Assembly (NCBI RefSeq): GCF_013283195.1
Contig: NZ_JABEKT010000001.1
Span: 1,276,795 to 1,340,794, forward strand
Reading direction: 5' to 3'
DNA from: Ensifer adhaerens
GTDB taxonomy: Bacteria; Pseudomonadota; Alphaproteobacteria; Rhizobiales; Rhizobiaceae
DNA: 64,000 nt
A program made the translations under genes and the position numbers. The notes below the pieces were generated by a model. The model was not told the DNA's origin. It saw only the letters and a program-made list of their open reading frames with translations, and did no database searches. This document shows positions 17,981 through 27,033 of the stretch, in pieces. Numbering within the stretch: position 1 is the first letter of the stretch; the number at the start of each line of letters is the position of its first letter.

Positions 17981-18631
17981 TCAATCCTTGCGCAGTGGGC
18001 GGAAGCTCATGCGATGCAGCGGGCAGGGGCCTTTGGCATCGATCGCCTTGCGATGCACCACTGTTGCGTAACCGGCATGGACCGCAAAGCCGTAGCCGGG
18101 GTGAGCGACATCGGCACGTTCCATCATGCGGTCGCGCGTCACCTTGGCGACGATCGATGCTGCCGCGATCGAAAGCGAGCGGGCGTCGCCCTTGACCACC
18201 GCCTTGGCGTGACAGCCAAGGCCGGGCGGCACATCACGGCCGTCGACCAGGACGAAGCGGGCCGCAAGCGACAGACCGTCGACGGCGCGGCGCATCGCTT
18301 CAAGGCTCGCCTTGCGAATGTCGATGGTATCGATGGTCGCGGCAGAGGAAGAGGCGATGGAAACCGTGGCGGTTGCCAGGATCTCGTCGAACAGCTTTTC
18401 GCGCTGAGCTGCGCTCAGCTTCTTGCTGTCGTTCAGACCTTCGGGGATCGCATCGGGATCCAGGATGACGGCAGCCGCAACGACGGGGCCGGCAAGCGGT
18501 CCGCGTCCGGCTTCGTCGGCGCCGGCGACAGGCCAGGCGCCTTCCTTTCTGGCAGCCAGTTCGAAGCTGAAATCAGGTCCGAGGAGAAGATCCGGGAAAA
18601 GGGGAGAATCGGTCGATCTGCGATGTGACAT
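17981..18631 (-). CDS. rnhB: Ribonuclease HII
   Basis: 216 residues from ATG 18631 ([16 protein letters not shown]); the frame extends further upstream, but that extension is not family-like. The catalytic Asp-Glu pair is in [20 protein letters not shown], the next Asp in [10 protein letters not shown] and the last in [17 protein letters not shown] is also conserved. RNase HII nicks RNA-DNA hybrids and removes misincorporated ribonucleotides. It lies downstream of the radical SAM gene on the same strand with a 355-bp gap, so it probably has its own promoter. Confidence 0.94.
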   Translation of the reverse strand: MSHRRSTDSPLFPDLLLGPDFSFELAARKEGAWPVAGADEAGRGPLAGPVVAAAVILDPDAIPEGLNDSKKLSAAQREKLFDEILATATVSIASSSAATIDTIDIRKASLEAMRRAVDGLSLAARFVLVDGRDVPPGLGCHAKAVVKGDARSLSIAAASIVAKVTRDRMMERADVAHPGYGFAVHAGYATVVHRKAIDAKGPCPLHRMSFRPLRKD

Positions 18632-18986
18632 GCGGCGAAACTCGCATGATCGACCGATTCTCTTCAAGTCCCCCGATCTGAGTGCGGCAGCAGCCGGGGG
18701 GTATGCCAGCGTCATCCTGAGGCACAAAGGAGACGCCGGAATTCACTAAAGTCATCTCGCGCCGGCAATGACGCGGCACGCATGCCTTTGCCCGCGCCGG
18801 TGGCATCTGCGCCACCCAGCTCGACATTGATCAAAAGGTGCAAGCCCTAACACCTAAGCGCGGGGTTGCAGCGGCCTTGTCCGGTCGGCCAATGAGGTCA
18901 TCGGGGCTGCCGGCCCACCTCCCACTCCATGACGTCTTCAATCCAAGAACCTCCGTCCCCAGCGACATACGCAAGACTTGTTGCCG

Positions 18987-20144
18987 CTAGAGCAGCGAAA
19001 GCTGGACGCCGGTCCCAAGCGGCGGGACGAAGATGTCGTCGCGCAGCTGTCGGCGGTTGAGGTTGAGGCCGAGGCGTTTGGCCGCAAGTTCGAACCTTCG
19101 GCCAATCTGCCAGGCATAGGGCCCGGCACCCTTCATGCGCTTGCCGAACTCGGCGTCGTAATCCTTGCCGCCGCGCATCGAGCGGATGAGCGACATCACA
19201 TGCCGGTAGCGGTCGGGATAGTTGCGCAGCAGCCAGTCGCGAAAGAGCGGGCTGACCTCAAGCGGCAGGCGCAACAGCACATAGGTCGCCTCCAGCGCAC
19301 CTGCTGCCCGCGCAGCTTCCAGCACCCGCTCTATCTCGTGGTCGTTCAGGGCCGGGATGATCGGGGAGACCAGGACACCGGTCGGAATGCCGGCTTCAGT
19401 GAGCGAGCGTATCGCCTCAAGCCGCTTGGTCGGCGTCGAAGCGCGCGGCTCCATCGTGCGCGCCAGCTTCCGGTCGAGCGTCGTTACCGAAATACCGACC
19501 CGCGCTAGTCCCTTTTCAGCCATGGGGGCAAGCAGGTCGATGTCGCGCGTCACCATCGCCGACTTCGTCACGATCATGACAGGATGGTTGGCCGCCTGCA
19601 GTACTTCGAGGATCTGGCGCATGATCCGCCATTCCTTTTCGATTGGCTGATAGGGATCGGTATTGGTGCCGATCGCGATCGGCCGCACCTTGTAGTCCGA
19701 GCGGGCGAGTTCGCGTTCCAGCAGGCGCGGTGCGTCCGGCTTGGCGAAGAGTTTCGCCTCGAAATCAAGTCCGGCCGAAAGCCCCATAAAGGCGTGCGTC
19801 GGGCGGGCAAAACAATAGATGCATCCGTGCTCACAGCCGCGATAGGGATTGATCGAGCGGTCGAAGGAGATATCAGGAGAATCGTTGCGGCTGATGACCG
19901 AGCGCGGCTTTTCCACCTGCACTTCGGTCTTGAAAGGCGGTAGATCCTCCAGGCTCTCCCAGCCGTCGTCGAAAGCCTCGCGCGCCTGCTGTTCGAACCG
20001 GCCCGACATGTTCAGCCCGGCGCCACGTCCGCGGCGGCGATCAACCTCGATCCTGAGACCGGTTCCGCTCATCAAAGCTTCGGCAACCTCTGCCGTGTTG
20101 GCGGGTGCAAGCGCACCCTGCCTGATCTGAGACAGCTCGTTCAT
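18987..20144 (-). CDS. PA0069-family radical SAM protein (spore photoproduct lyase-like)
   Basis: 385 residues from ATG 20144 (MNELSQIRQG); the frame to 20228 is an extension. Radical SAM cysteines C104, C108 and C111 are in NPYRGCEHGCIYCFARPTH. SINPYRGC and the later TNTDPYQPIEK are typical of the PA0069/SplB-like group, whose member spore photoproduct lyase repairs thymine dimers; substrates of the non-spore members are unknown. A LexA box 68 bp upstream suggests SOS control, which supports a DNA-repair role. The C-terminus RRQLRDDIFVPPLGTGVQLSLL is complete. Function remains inferred. Confidence 0.85.
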   Translation of the reverse strand: MNELSQIRQGALAPANTAEVAEALMSGTGLRIEVDRRRGRGAGLNMSGRFEQQAREAFDDGWESLEDLPPFKTEVQVEKPRSVISRNDSPDISFDRSINPYRGCEHGCIYCFARPTHAFMGLSAGLDFEAKLFAKPDAPRLLERELARSDYKVRPIAIGTNTDPYQPIEKEWRIMRQILEVLQAANHPVMIVTKSAMVTRDIDLLAPMAEKGLARVGISVTTLDRKLARTMEPRASTPTKRLEAIRSLTEAGIPTGVLVSPIIPALNDHEIERVLEAARAAGALEATYVLLRLPLEVSPLFRDWLLRNYPDRYRHVMSLIRSMRGGKDYDAEFGKRMKGAGPYAWQIGRRFELAAKRLGLNLNRRQLRDDIFVPPLGTGVQLSLL

Positions 20145-20211
20145 CGGAATCTCCGAGGGATCAGATGTTTGATCCCGTTTTGTTCTGATTATTTTCCTAA
20201 CGCGAAAGCGG

Positions 20212-20226
20212 GAACAATTCAAGAAC
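20212..20226 (-). promoter_or_regulatory. LexA (SOS) box of alphaproteobacterial type
   Basis: GAAC-N7-GAAC, read GTTC-N7-GTTC on the minus strand, matches the alphaproteobacterial LexA consensus exactly. It lies 68 bp upstream of the radical SAM gene start, inside the probable promoter. An exact match can arise by chance, but its place in a short AT-richer intergenic gap is as expected. Confidence 0.6.
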
Positions 20227-20342
20227 AAAAATTCACCCGCCCTGTATTCGGAACGAAAGCCATCGGACGGAACACGAGCCGGACGAGGGTGGTCATGCCA
20301 TAGGGTTGTAGCATTTTACGCTGCAATGCGGTAGGAACAGCT

Positions 20343-20870
20343 ATGCTGACGATCATCATGGAAACACGCGATAACGAGGCTGAACTGGCGCAGACGCTAT
20401 CGGTGCTCGTGGCGGGTGCCGTGGAGGGCCTCGTCAGCGATGTCATCATCCTCGATTACGGCTCCAAGGATGGCTCGGTGCGTGTCGCCGATGCCGCCGG
20501 CTGCCGCTTCTGTGTCGATTGGGATCTGGGCGAAATCGTGCGTTCGGCACGGGGCGAATGGTTGATGCTGCTTGAACCGGGCGCGCGGCCGATCGGCCGC
20601 TGGGTGGACGAACTCGTCGAATATGTGTCCCTTCACAAGGGGCCAGCCCGTTTCTCGCCGTCCCGGATGCATCGCAAGCCGCTGCTGCATCGCCTGGCGC
20701 GGCGGGTGAAGCCGCTGGAGGCTGGTTTCCTCGTGCGCAAGGGCGACGCTCTCGCGGTCGCACGCGGGAAGATGCAGCTGAGCGAGATGGCGAATGTCCG
20801 CAGCGTTCGAAAGCTGGCAACCGAGTTGGTGCCGGCCTGGGTTGCCGTCGACAACAGGCAGGATGCCTGA
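20343..20870 (+). CDS. Short GT-A (family 2-like) glycosyltransferase-fold protein
   Basis: 175 residues starting MLTIIMETRDNEAELAQTL. The first 100 residues resemble a family 2 glycosyltransferase Rossmann core: ETRDNE at strand 1, then DVIILDYGSKDGSVRVADAAGC where active enzymes have VDDGSxDxT, and GEWLMLLEPGARP where the DxD metal site would be. The DxD is therefore missing, and the acceptor half is only about 60 residues. It may be a shortened or inactive relative. The role is unknown. AGGA precedes the ATG. It faces away from the radical SAM gene and stands alone. Confidence 0.7.
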   Translation: MLTIIMETRDNEAELAQTLSVLVAGAVEGLVSDVIILDYGSKDGSVRVADAAGCRFCVDWDLGEIVRSARGEWLMLLEPGARPIGRWVDELVEYVSLHKGPARFSPSRMHRKPLLHRLARRVKPLEAGFLVRKGDALAVARGKMQLSEMANVRSVRKLATELVPAWVAVDNRQDA

Positions 20871-21322
20871 AGCCTGTTGCGCCGAAGTTTGCGGCAACGA
20901 CATTCGAAAGAACAACATCGTAAGGTCCGCCAAGCGGATCTGAACGAGCGCGACGCGCTCCAGGGCATGTTCGGCGCCAACAAAAAAGGTGCCAGTCCTG
21001 CGGACGGCACCTCCAAGCGGCTACCAAATATCCTTGCTAGCAAATTCGTATCCGAGCGACCGGGCGAGCCGCGCGTCGTATGTTTGATTTCCCCTCGCCG
21101 GGGGGACATCGGCGATGGGCTCGTCTTTGCTCCGTTCGAAGGATTTGCTCGGGTCTCATTGCGACCCTTCGAAGCGGGCTGACGGATGAAGCTTTAGCAG
21201 ACCGGCAGGTGCTTGCCAGTTCCCCAGGGAACAGGCTTGGGGCACGGTGCGGCCAGGATCATCGATTGCCGCGCGTCTCGCGGAATCTTTCAAAGCATGC
21301 CAGCTGTCGATTACTTGGCCGC
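20871..21322. other. Intergenic region between GT-like gene and moaB
   Basis: About 450 bp between convergent genes. A nested hairpin is visible at 21138-21176 (TTCGAA with TTCGAA outside, GGGTC with GACCC inside). No frame here has a convincing start or codon use. No other structure was recognised. Confidence 0.45.
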
Positions 21323-21865
21323 TCAGCCCCGTTTCAGATGCTCGTCGAGCCGCGGCATGATCTCGACGAAATTGCACGGCATGTGCCGATAGTCGAGCTG
21401 CTGCTTGAGAATGCCGTCCCACGCGTCCTTGCAGGCCCCTGGCGAACCCGGCAGGACGAAGATGAAGGTGGCGTTGGCGACGCCGCCGGTCGCGCGCGAC
21501 TGGATCGTCGATGTGCCGATCTTCTCGTAGGAGATCCGGTGAAAGACTTCCGAGAAGCCATCCATCCGTTTCTCGAACAGCGGCTCGAGCGCCTCGGGCG
21601 TCACGTCGCGGCCGGTAAAGCCGGTTCCGCCTGTCGTGATCACCACGTCGATCGTGTCGTCAAGCGTCCAGGCTTCCACCTGGTCGCGGATCTTTTGGCG
21701 ATCGTCAGGCACGATCGTGCGTGCTTCGAGACGATGGCCGGCGTCGCGGACGCGCGCCTCAAGCGTATCGCCGGATTTATCGTCGGCCAGCGTGCGCGTG
21801 TCGGAGACTGTCAGAATGGCGATGCCGACGGGGACGAAGGGGCGATTGTCATTGATCCCGGCCAT
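21323..21865 (-). CDS. moaB: Molybdenum cofactor biosynthesis protein B (MoaB/Mog family)
   Basis: 180 residues from ATG 21865 (MAGINDNRPFVP) with GGGAATTAG upstream. The molybdopterin-binding block ITTGGTGFTGRDVTPEALEPL, the start ILTVSDTRTLADDKSGD and PGSPGACKDAWD are conserved. MoaB/MogA proteins adenylylate molybdopterin before metal insertion. The ATG lies 1 bp past the ispE stop, so the two are coupled, an unusual pairing of cofactor and isoprenoid genes. No other moa/moe gene lies in the window. Confidence 0.93.
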   Translation of the reverse strand: MAGINDNRPFVPVGIAILTVSDTRTLADDKSGDTLEARVRDAGHRLEARTIVPDDRQKIRDQVEAWTLDDTIDVVITTGGTGFTGRDVTPEALEPLFEKRMDGFSEVFHRISYEKIGTSTIQSRATGGVANATFIFVLPGSPGACKDAWDGILKQQLDYRHMPCNFVEIMPRLDEHLKRG

Positions 21866-21866
21866 A

Positions 21867-22778
21867 CTAATTCCCTCTGCCCACGGTTCTTGCGGCGAGA
21901 ACGTACCATTCTGGGTGGGCGGCAGAAAGAGTGTGTGCAGCGTGCTGTGCGCTTTCGTCGCTATCGAACAAGCCGAAGCAGGTGGCGCCCGAACCGGACA
22001 TCCGAACCAGCGCGGCGCCGGCCGTTGCGAGCGCGCCGGAAACGTCGGCGATAACAGGCTGCAACAGGCGCGCCGGCGGCTCCAGGTCGTTGCGCATGGT
22101 GGCCATGGCCGTAAGCCAGGCAGCGGCGGATAAGGGGCCGGCCGGCATGGCAAGCGGCGGGTTGGTCTTCTTCTCCAATGTCCGGAAGATCACCGGCGTC
22201 GAGACGGCGACCAGGGGATTGACCAGCACGATTGGAAAAGCGGGAAGCTCCGGGGCGGGGGTGATCTCCTCGCCGATGCCGCGGGCAACAAGCGGCCACC
22301 CGTCGAGACACATCGGCACGTCGGCACCAAGCTTGAGCGCCAAGGTGGCGAGCAGCAGATGGTCGATCCGGGCGTGCCAAAGATCGAGCAATCCGCGCAG
22401 TGTTGCGGCCGCGTCGGCGGATCCGCCACCGATTCCCGAAGCAATGGGCAGGTTCTTTTCGAGATGAATATGGACCGGGGTGGTGTCGACGCCCTCTAAT
22501 GCGAGCGTCCGGCGCAGCAGGTCCCGCGCCCTGAGCACGAGATTACCGCCTTGATCATCGCCCGCCACTGAAAGTTCGGCGGCAAATGGCCCGGAGAGGG
22601 TGAACCGGTCCTCGCTCGACGGCGCGAGGCCGATGCGGTCGCCCCGATCGGCAAAGGTAACGAGACTTTCGAGGAGATGGTGGCCGTCGGCCCGTTGGCC
22701 GACGACATGCAGTGCCAGATTGATCTTGGCGGGCGCCGCCCGTGTTAACGCGAAGCCCGCGATCTCGCCTTCAGGCAT
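21867..22778 (-). CDS. ispE: 4-diphosphocytidyl-2-C-methyl-D-erythritol kinase
   Basis: 303 residues of the GHMP kinase fold. APAKINLALHVVGQRADGHHLLESL carries the catalytic Lys, and LPIASGIGGGSADAAATLRGL is the Gly-rich ATP loop; SGSGATCFGLF is the C-terminal GHMP motif. It phosphorylates CDP-methylerythritol in the MEP route to isopentenyl diphosphate. It starts 7 bp after the TPR gene and ends 1 bp before moaB. The nearby polyprenyl diphosphate synthase uses the pathway's product. Firm identification. Confidence 0.95.
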   Translation of the reverse strand: MPEGEIAGFALTRAAPAKINLALHVVGQRADGHHLLESLVTFADRGDRIGLAPSSEDRFTLSGPFAAELSVAGDDQGGNLVLRARDLLRRTLALEGVDTTPVHIHLEKNLPIASGIGGGSADAAATLRGLLDLWHARIDHLLLATLALKLGADVPMCLDGWPLVARGIGEEITPAPELPAFPIVLVNPLVAVSTPVIFRTLEKKTNPPLAMPAGPLSAAAWLTAMATMRNDLEPPARLLQPVIADVSGALATAGAALVRMSGSGATCFGLFDSDESAQHAAHTLSAAHPEWYVLAARTVGRGN

Positions 22779-22785
22779 GCTGGTA

Positions 22786-24618
22786 TCAGGACTTCTTGTC
22801 CGGTGCAGGTGCTTCCGGGGTGACCTTCTTCGGCGCGGTTTCCTTGGCGTCGGCGGAGGCCGGAACCTCTTCCTTCAGCGCCGGCAGACCGTTTTCGATC
22901 TTGGCCTTGATCTTCGGGATCTCGGCTTCCTCGGGTTTCAGCTCAAGCGTCTGCGTCCATTGGAACACGGCTTCCAGCTTGCGACCGACGCGCCAATAGG
23001 CATCGCCGAGATGGTCGTTGATCGTCGGATCGCCGGCCATCAGCTCGGCTGCCTTTTCAAGCTCGACCACCGCATCGTCGAAGCGGTTCATGCGGAAGTA
23101 GGCCCAGCCGAGCGAATCGACGATGTATCCGTCATCCGGCTTCAGCTCGACCGCCTTGCGGATCATGTCGAGCCCTTCTTCCAGGTTGATGTTCATGTCG
23201 ACCCAGGAATAGCCGAGGTAGTTCAGCACCTGCGGCTGGTCCGGGTTGAGCTCCAGCGCCTTGCGGAAGCTCGGCTCGGCCTTGTCCCAAAGCTTCTGAC
23301 GCTCATAGGCGATGCCGCGCTGGAAGAACACGGTCCAGTCGCTGCGCTTCGGCACGGGTCCGATCTGGTCAACGGCCCGGTCGTAAAGCTCGCCCATCTC
23401 CTTGTAATCCTTGGCATCGGAAAGCACGCTGCCATAGGCAAGATAGTTGCGGATGTTCTTCGGATCGACGTCGATCAGCGCCTTCAGGTGCTTTTTGGCT
23501 TCATCCACCTTGCCGATGCTGGCAAGGCTGAGGCCGAGCTGCAGCTCGGAAAGCCTGCGCATCGGCGAGGCTTCGGGCACGCTCTGGTAAAGCTCGATTG
23601 CTTCCTTCGGCTTCTTGAGGTTTTCGGCGATGCCGGCCAGCATAACCAGGATGTCGGCACTTTCCGGGTCGAGACGACGGGCCGTCTGGAGATAGAGCGA
23701 GACGATGTCTTCGGCGCCGTCACGGTTGAGCGCGCCGCCGATGGAAAAGAGCACGGCTGCCGCACCCTGCGATGCGTTCTTGACCTGCTGCTCCTGAGGT
23801 ATGCCGGCCTCGATATTCTTCCTGAGCGCCTCGAGTGGCGTGTAGTTGTTGACCATGTTCTCGCCGACGGCGATCGTGTCCAGGGCCTTCTGCTTGTTGT
23901 TTTCACGCGCCTCGAAACGCGCCAGGGCCTCGACCGCACGCATGAACGTGTCGGGCGCAGCACTGCCGCCTTCGCGATCGAGGATAGCGTCGTTGAGCTT
24001 GGCGCGTGCGGTGTCCTTGTCGCCGGAAGCGATCGCAATCGCGCCGGCGTGGTAGTTCTTGAACACGCGGAACCACTCCGGCCCTTCAAGGCCGTTGACC
24101 TGCGCCAGCGCTTCCTTGGGCTTGCCCTGCCCGAATTTGGCCCAGGCGGAAAGCAGGCCGTTCATCAGCCGGTCGAGATCGTTCGGCCCCTCGTAGTTGA
24201 GGAGTTTCTGCGCGTTGCGGTACTCGCGCTTGCGGATCGCCTCGATCGCCCGGATCACGGTAGTGATGCGCTCGACGGCCGGATCGGACTTCAGCTGCTC
24301 GGCAATCTTGGCGCCCTCGTCAAACTTGCCGGCCATCAGCAGCGTGATCATCAGGCGCTGCTTGACTTCGTTGTTGTTCGGCTCGAACTGCAGGGCGATG
24401 CGGTAAAGTTCGTTGGCCGCGGCAAAGTCACGGTCCGTATCTGCCGTGCGGGCGGCAAGGAATGCGCCGGCAAAGGTGTTGACGGTCGTGATGTCGAAAG
24501 GCTCGGTCTCCTCGACGGCGGCCTTTTCCTCGGCGAAAGCCTGGTAGCTGCCGCCGACGGTGGCAAGAGCCATCAGTGCAGCGCCGCTCAGAAGGCGGAG
24601 GATCGTCTTTTGCCGCAT
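22786..24618 (-). CDS. Secreted tetratricopeptide-repeat protein
   Basis: 610 residues from ATG 24618 (GAAAGG upstream); the longer frame adds an unlikely leader. Residues 1-30 (MRQKTILRLLSGAALMALATVGG and on to QAFAEE) are a signal peptide. The rest is a TPR superhelix of some ten or more repeats, with recognisable units such as YLAYGSVLSDAKDYKEMGELYDRAV, LNYLGYSWVDMNINLEEGLDMIRKAV and VDSLGWAYFRMNRFDDAVVELEKA. The C-terminus is Pro/Ala/Lys-rich. It is a periplasmic or outer-membrane-attached scaffold of unknown partner, conserved next to ispE in rhizobia as I recall. Confidence 0.85.
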   Translation of the reverse strand: MRQKTILRLLSGAALMALATVGGSYQAFAEEKAAVEETEPFDITTVNTFAGAFLAARTADTDRDFAAANELYRIALQFEPNNNEVKQRLMITLLMAGKFDEGAKIAEQLKSDPAVERITTVIRAIEAIRKREYRNAQKLLNYEGPNDLDRLMNGLLSAWAKFGQGKPKEALAQVNGLEGPEWFRVFKNYHAGAIAIASGDKDTARAKLNDAILDREGGSAAPDTFMRAVEALARFEARENNKQKALDTIAVGENMVNNYTPLEALRKNIEAGIPQEQQVKNASQGAAAVLFSIGGALNRDGAEDIVSLYLQTARRLDPESADILVMLAGIAENLKKPKEAIELYQSVPEASPMRRLSELQLGLSLASIGKVDEAKKHLKALIDVDPKNIRNYLAYGSVLSDAKDYKEMGELYDRAVDQIGPVPKRSDWTVFFQRGIAYERQKLWDKAEPSFRKALELNPDQPQVLNYLGYSWVDMNINLEEGLDMIRKAVELKPDDGYIVDSLGWAYFRMNRFDDAVVELEKAAELMAGDPTINDHLGDAYWRVGRKLEAVFQWTQTLELKPEEAEIPKIKAKIENGLPALKEEVPASADAKETAPKKVTPEAPAPDKKS

Positions 24619-24781
24619 GTCAAACCTTTCATTGCCGATCTCTCGGCCTTGCGCACGACTGAGGGTTGTTCTGGAATCAGCCACGTGTTGCCCGGCACAA
24701 CTCTTGAGGAACAGAATGGCTTTTTTGGCGCAACGCGGCAAGAAATTCCTCTTGGATGTCCCGGTTCGGCCGAAGGTCGCG

Positions 24782-25819
24782 TCAGCTCACCCGGTCGATG
24801 CAGAAGTCGATGACCTCTACCAGTGCCGATTTCCACGGCGAAACCGGGAGCGGTGCCAGGGCATCGCGTGCGATCGTGCCGTAGTGCTGGGCGCGGGCGA
24901 TGGTATCGCTCAAGCCGCCATAACGCTTGATCAGGCCGAGCGCCCTTTCGAGGTTCGCATCGCTGCTGTCGCCGCCTTCGATCGCCTCACGCCAGAAGGC
25001 GCGATCCTCCGGCGTACCGCGGCGATAGGACAGGATCACCGGCAGGGTGATCTTGCCTTCACGGAAATCGTCGCCGACGTTCTTGCCGAGGTCGCTGGCC
25101 GAGCCGCCATAGTCAAGCACGTCATCGACAAGCTGGAAGGCGAGGCCGAGGTTCATGCCGTAGGATTTTAGCGCATTGCGGTCGGACTTGCTGGTCTGGG
25201 CGACGATCGGGCCGACTTCGGCGGCCGCAGCAAAGAGCGCTGCGGTCTTGGCGCGGATGACCTGGAGATAGTCGTCTTCGGTCGTCTCCATGTTCTTGGC
25301 GACGGAAAGCTGCAGCACTTCGCCCTCGGCGATCACCGAGGCTGCGGTCGAAAGCACGTCGAGCGCATCGAGCGAGCCGACATCGACCATCATGCGGAAG
25401 GCCTGGCCGAGCAGGAAGTCGCCGACAAGAACGCTTGCCTGGTTGCCCCAGATCGTGCGGGCGGTGGACTTGCCGCGGCGCAGATCGCTTTCATCCACGA
25501 CATCGTCATGCAGCAGTGTTGCCGTGTGCATGAACTCGACGCTGGTGGCGAGCTTGACGTGAGCGTCGCCCTCGTAGCCGAACATGGCGGCGGAGGCGAG
25601 CGTCAGCATCGGCCGCAGGCGCTTGCCACCCGACGAGATCAGGTGGTTGGCAACCTCGGGAATCATCTGGACGTCGGAGCCGGCCCTCGACAGGATGAGC
25701 TGGTTGACGCGTTCCATGTCGGGAGACGTCAGGTCAACGAGCGGCTTTACGGACGCCTGTTTGTTTTTGCTGTCTTCCAGCGGTATCACTACGCCCAACA
25801 CCGGGACTCCTGTTTTCAT
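24782..25819 (-). CDS. ispB: Long-chain polyprenyl diphosphate synthase (ubiquinone side chain)
   Basis: 345 residues from ATG 25819 (MKTGVPVLGVVIP); an in-frame TTG at 25834 has no ribosome site. Both Asp-rich motifs are intact: LLHDDVVDESDLRRGK and QLVDDVLDYGGS, with GGKRLRPML and KTAALF also conserved. It builds the octa- to decaprenyl tail of ubiquinone from FPP and IPP; alphaproteobacteria normally make Q10, so a decaprenyl enzyme (DdsA-like) is likely. It lies 163 bp upstream of the TPR gene on the same strand and is divergent from the DUF2007 gene. Confidence 0.92.
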   Translation of the reverse strand: MKTGVPVLGVVIPLEDSKNKQASVKPLVDLTSPDMERVNQLILSRAGSDVQMIPEVANHLISSGGKRLRPMLTLASAAMFGYEGDAHVKLATSVEFMHTATLLHDDVVDESDLRRGKSTARTIWGNQASVLVGDFLLGQAFRMMVDVGSLDALDVLSTAASVIAEGEVLQLSVAKNMETTEDDYLQVIRAKTAALFAAAAEVGPIVAQTSKSDRNALKSYGMNLGLAFQLVDDVLDYGGSASDLGKNVGDDFREGKITLPVILSYRRGTPEDRAFWREAIEGGDSSDANLERALGLIKRYGGLSDTIARAQHYGTIARDALAPLPVSPWKSALVEVIDFCIDRVS

Positions 25820-25906
25820 TGTCGCTTTCGACAATAGGAAGGGGGGGCACGTGCGGCAAGAGGCGAATTGTCCCGCTTGCTGAAATAGGACAGGAAAAAC
25901 CGCTGG

Positions 25907-26128
25907 ATGAAGGAATTGATCCGCACCAACGACGTCGTTCTGCTCTCTTTTGCCGAGAGCCTGATGAAGGACGCCGGTATTAACAGCCTGATCGCCGATC
26001 AGGGCATGAGTATTCTAGAGGGGTCCTTGGGCCTGCTGCCGCGCCGTTTCCTGGTGCCGGACGACGATGCCGATGCCGCGCGCCGCATTCTCGTCGAAGC
26101 GGGGTTGGAAGCGGAGTTGCGGGCATGA
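25907..26128 (+). CDS. DUF2007-domain small protein
   Basis: 73 residues: MKELIRTNDVVLLSFAESLMKDAGI then LLPRRFLVPDDDADAARRIL. This matches DUF2007 (putative signal-transducing protein), a ferredoxin-like single domain often seen as a stand-alone gene. Its function is unknown. It precedes a methyltransferase by 37 bp and may be co-transcribed with it. Length is normal for the family. Confidence 0.83.
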   Translation: MKELIRTNDVVLLSFAESLMKDAGINSLIADQGMSILEGSLGLLPRRFLVPDDDADAARRILVEAGLEAELRA

Positions 26129-26165
26129 TCGCCGACGTGTTGGCAGTCATTTGGAACGATCAGCC

Positions 26166-26957
26166 ATGAGCGAAGGACAGATCGCGCTTGTCGAGTCCGA
26201 GACCGTCGACGCGTTCCACCGCGGCAGGTTTCATGTCGTGCAGCCGCTGGGGCAGGGTCATCGTTCCGGCATGGATGCGATGATGCTCGCCTCGTTGGTC
26301 GCTTCCGACCGTGCCTGCCGTGTAGCCGATCTTGGTGCGGGTGCGGGTGCCGCCGGCATGGCGGTTGCCTCGCGGCTGGATCTGGCCGACGTGGTTCTGG
26401 TGGAGCGCTCGCCGACTATGGCGGAGTTCGCGCGCCGAAGCCTCGCGCTTCCGGAAAACGGGCGTTTCGCCGCGCGGGTTTCGGTGATCGAGGCCGACGT
26501 TTCGCTTGCCGGGCGGGCGCGCCGCGCCGCCGGTTTGCCCGATGATGCCTTCGATCACGTGATCATGAACCCGCCGTTCAACGATGCGTCCGACCGGCGC
26601 ACGCCTGATAGCCTGAAGGCTGAGGCGCACGCGATGAGCGATGACCTCTTCGAGGTCTGGATCAAGACGGCGGGCGCGATCACGAAGCCGGGTGGGCAAT
26701 TGTCGCTGATCGCCCGGCCGGAATCGATCGCCGATATCATCGCCGCCTGCGGGCGTCGTTTCGGCGGCATCGAGATAACGCCGCTGCATCCACGCATCGG
26801 TGAAAACGCCGTACGCATCCTCGTCACCGCGATCAAGCAGAGCCGCAAGCGGCTGGTGCTGCGGGCGCCGCTGATCGTGCACGAGGAGGGCGCACATCGC
26901 TTTTCCAGAGATGTCGACGACCTCAACAACGGGCGCGATGCCTATCGGCGCCGCTGA
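26166..26957 (+). CDS. TrmN6-like N6-adenine methyltransferase
   Basis: 263 residues from ATG 26166 (MSEGQIALVESETVDAFHRG); an earlier start would overlap the DUF2007 gene. HVVQPLGQGHRSGMDAMMLAS, VADLGAGAGAAGMAVASRL (SAM loop) and DHVIMNPPFND (NPPF catalytic motif) define the tRNA1(Val) adenine-37 N6-methyltransferase family. Activity on tRNA is inferred from the family. RHPRIGENAVRILV-like C-terminal residues are also typical. The neighbouring S49 peptidase starts 76 bp downstream. Confidence 0.85.
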   Translation: MSEGQIALVESETVDAFHRGRFHVVQPLGQGHRSGMDAMMLASLVASDRACRVADLGAGAGAAGMAVASRLDLADVVLVERSPTMAEFARRSLALPENGRFAARVSVIEADVSLAGRARRAAGLPDDAFDHVIMNPPFNDASDRRTPDSLKAEAHAMSDDLFEVWIKTAGAITKPGGQLSLIARPESIADIIAACGRRFGGIEITPLHPRIGENAVRILVTAIKQSRKRLVLRAPLIVHEEGAHRFSRDVDDLNNGRDAYRRR

Positions 26958-27033
26958 TTTACCGTATGCGGCATTGCGTTTGGGCGACCAGTGCATACAT
27001 GCAGGAACAAGAGTCGGTATTGCAGGAGTTGAG

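Noticed and set aside
22600-24813. 737-codon plus-strand frame across ispE and the TPR gene
   Set aside because: It is antisense to two well-supported genes. Long opposite-strand frames are common in high-GC coding DNA and this one has no family resemblance.
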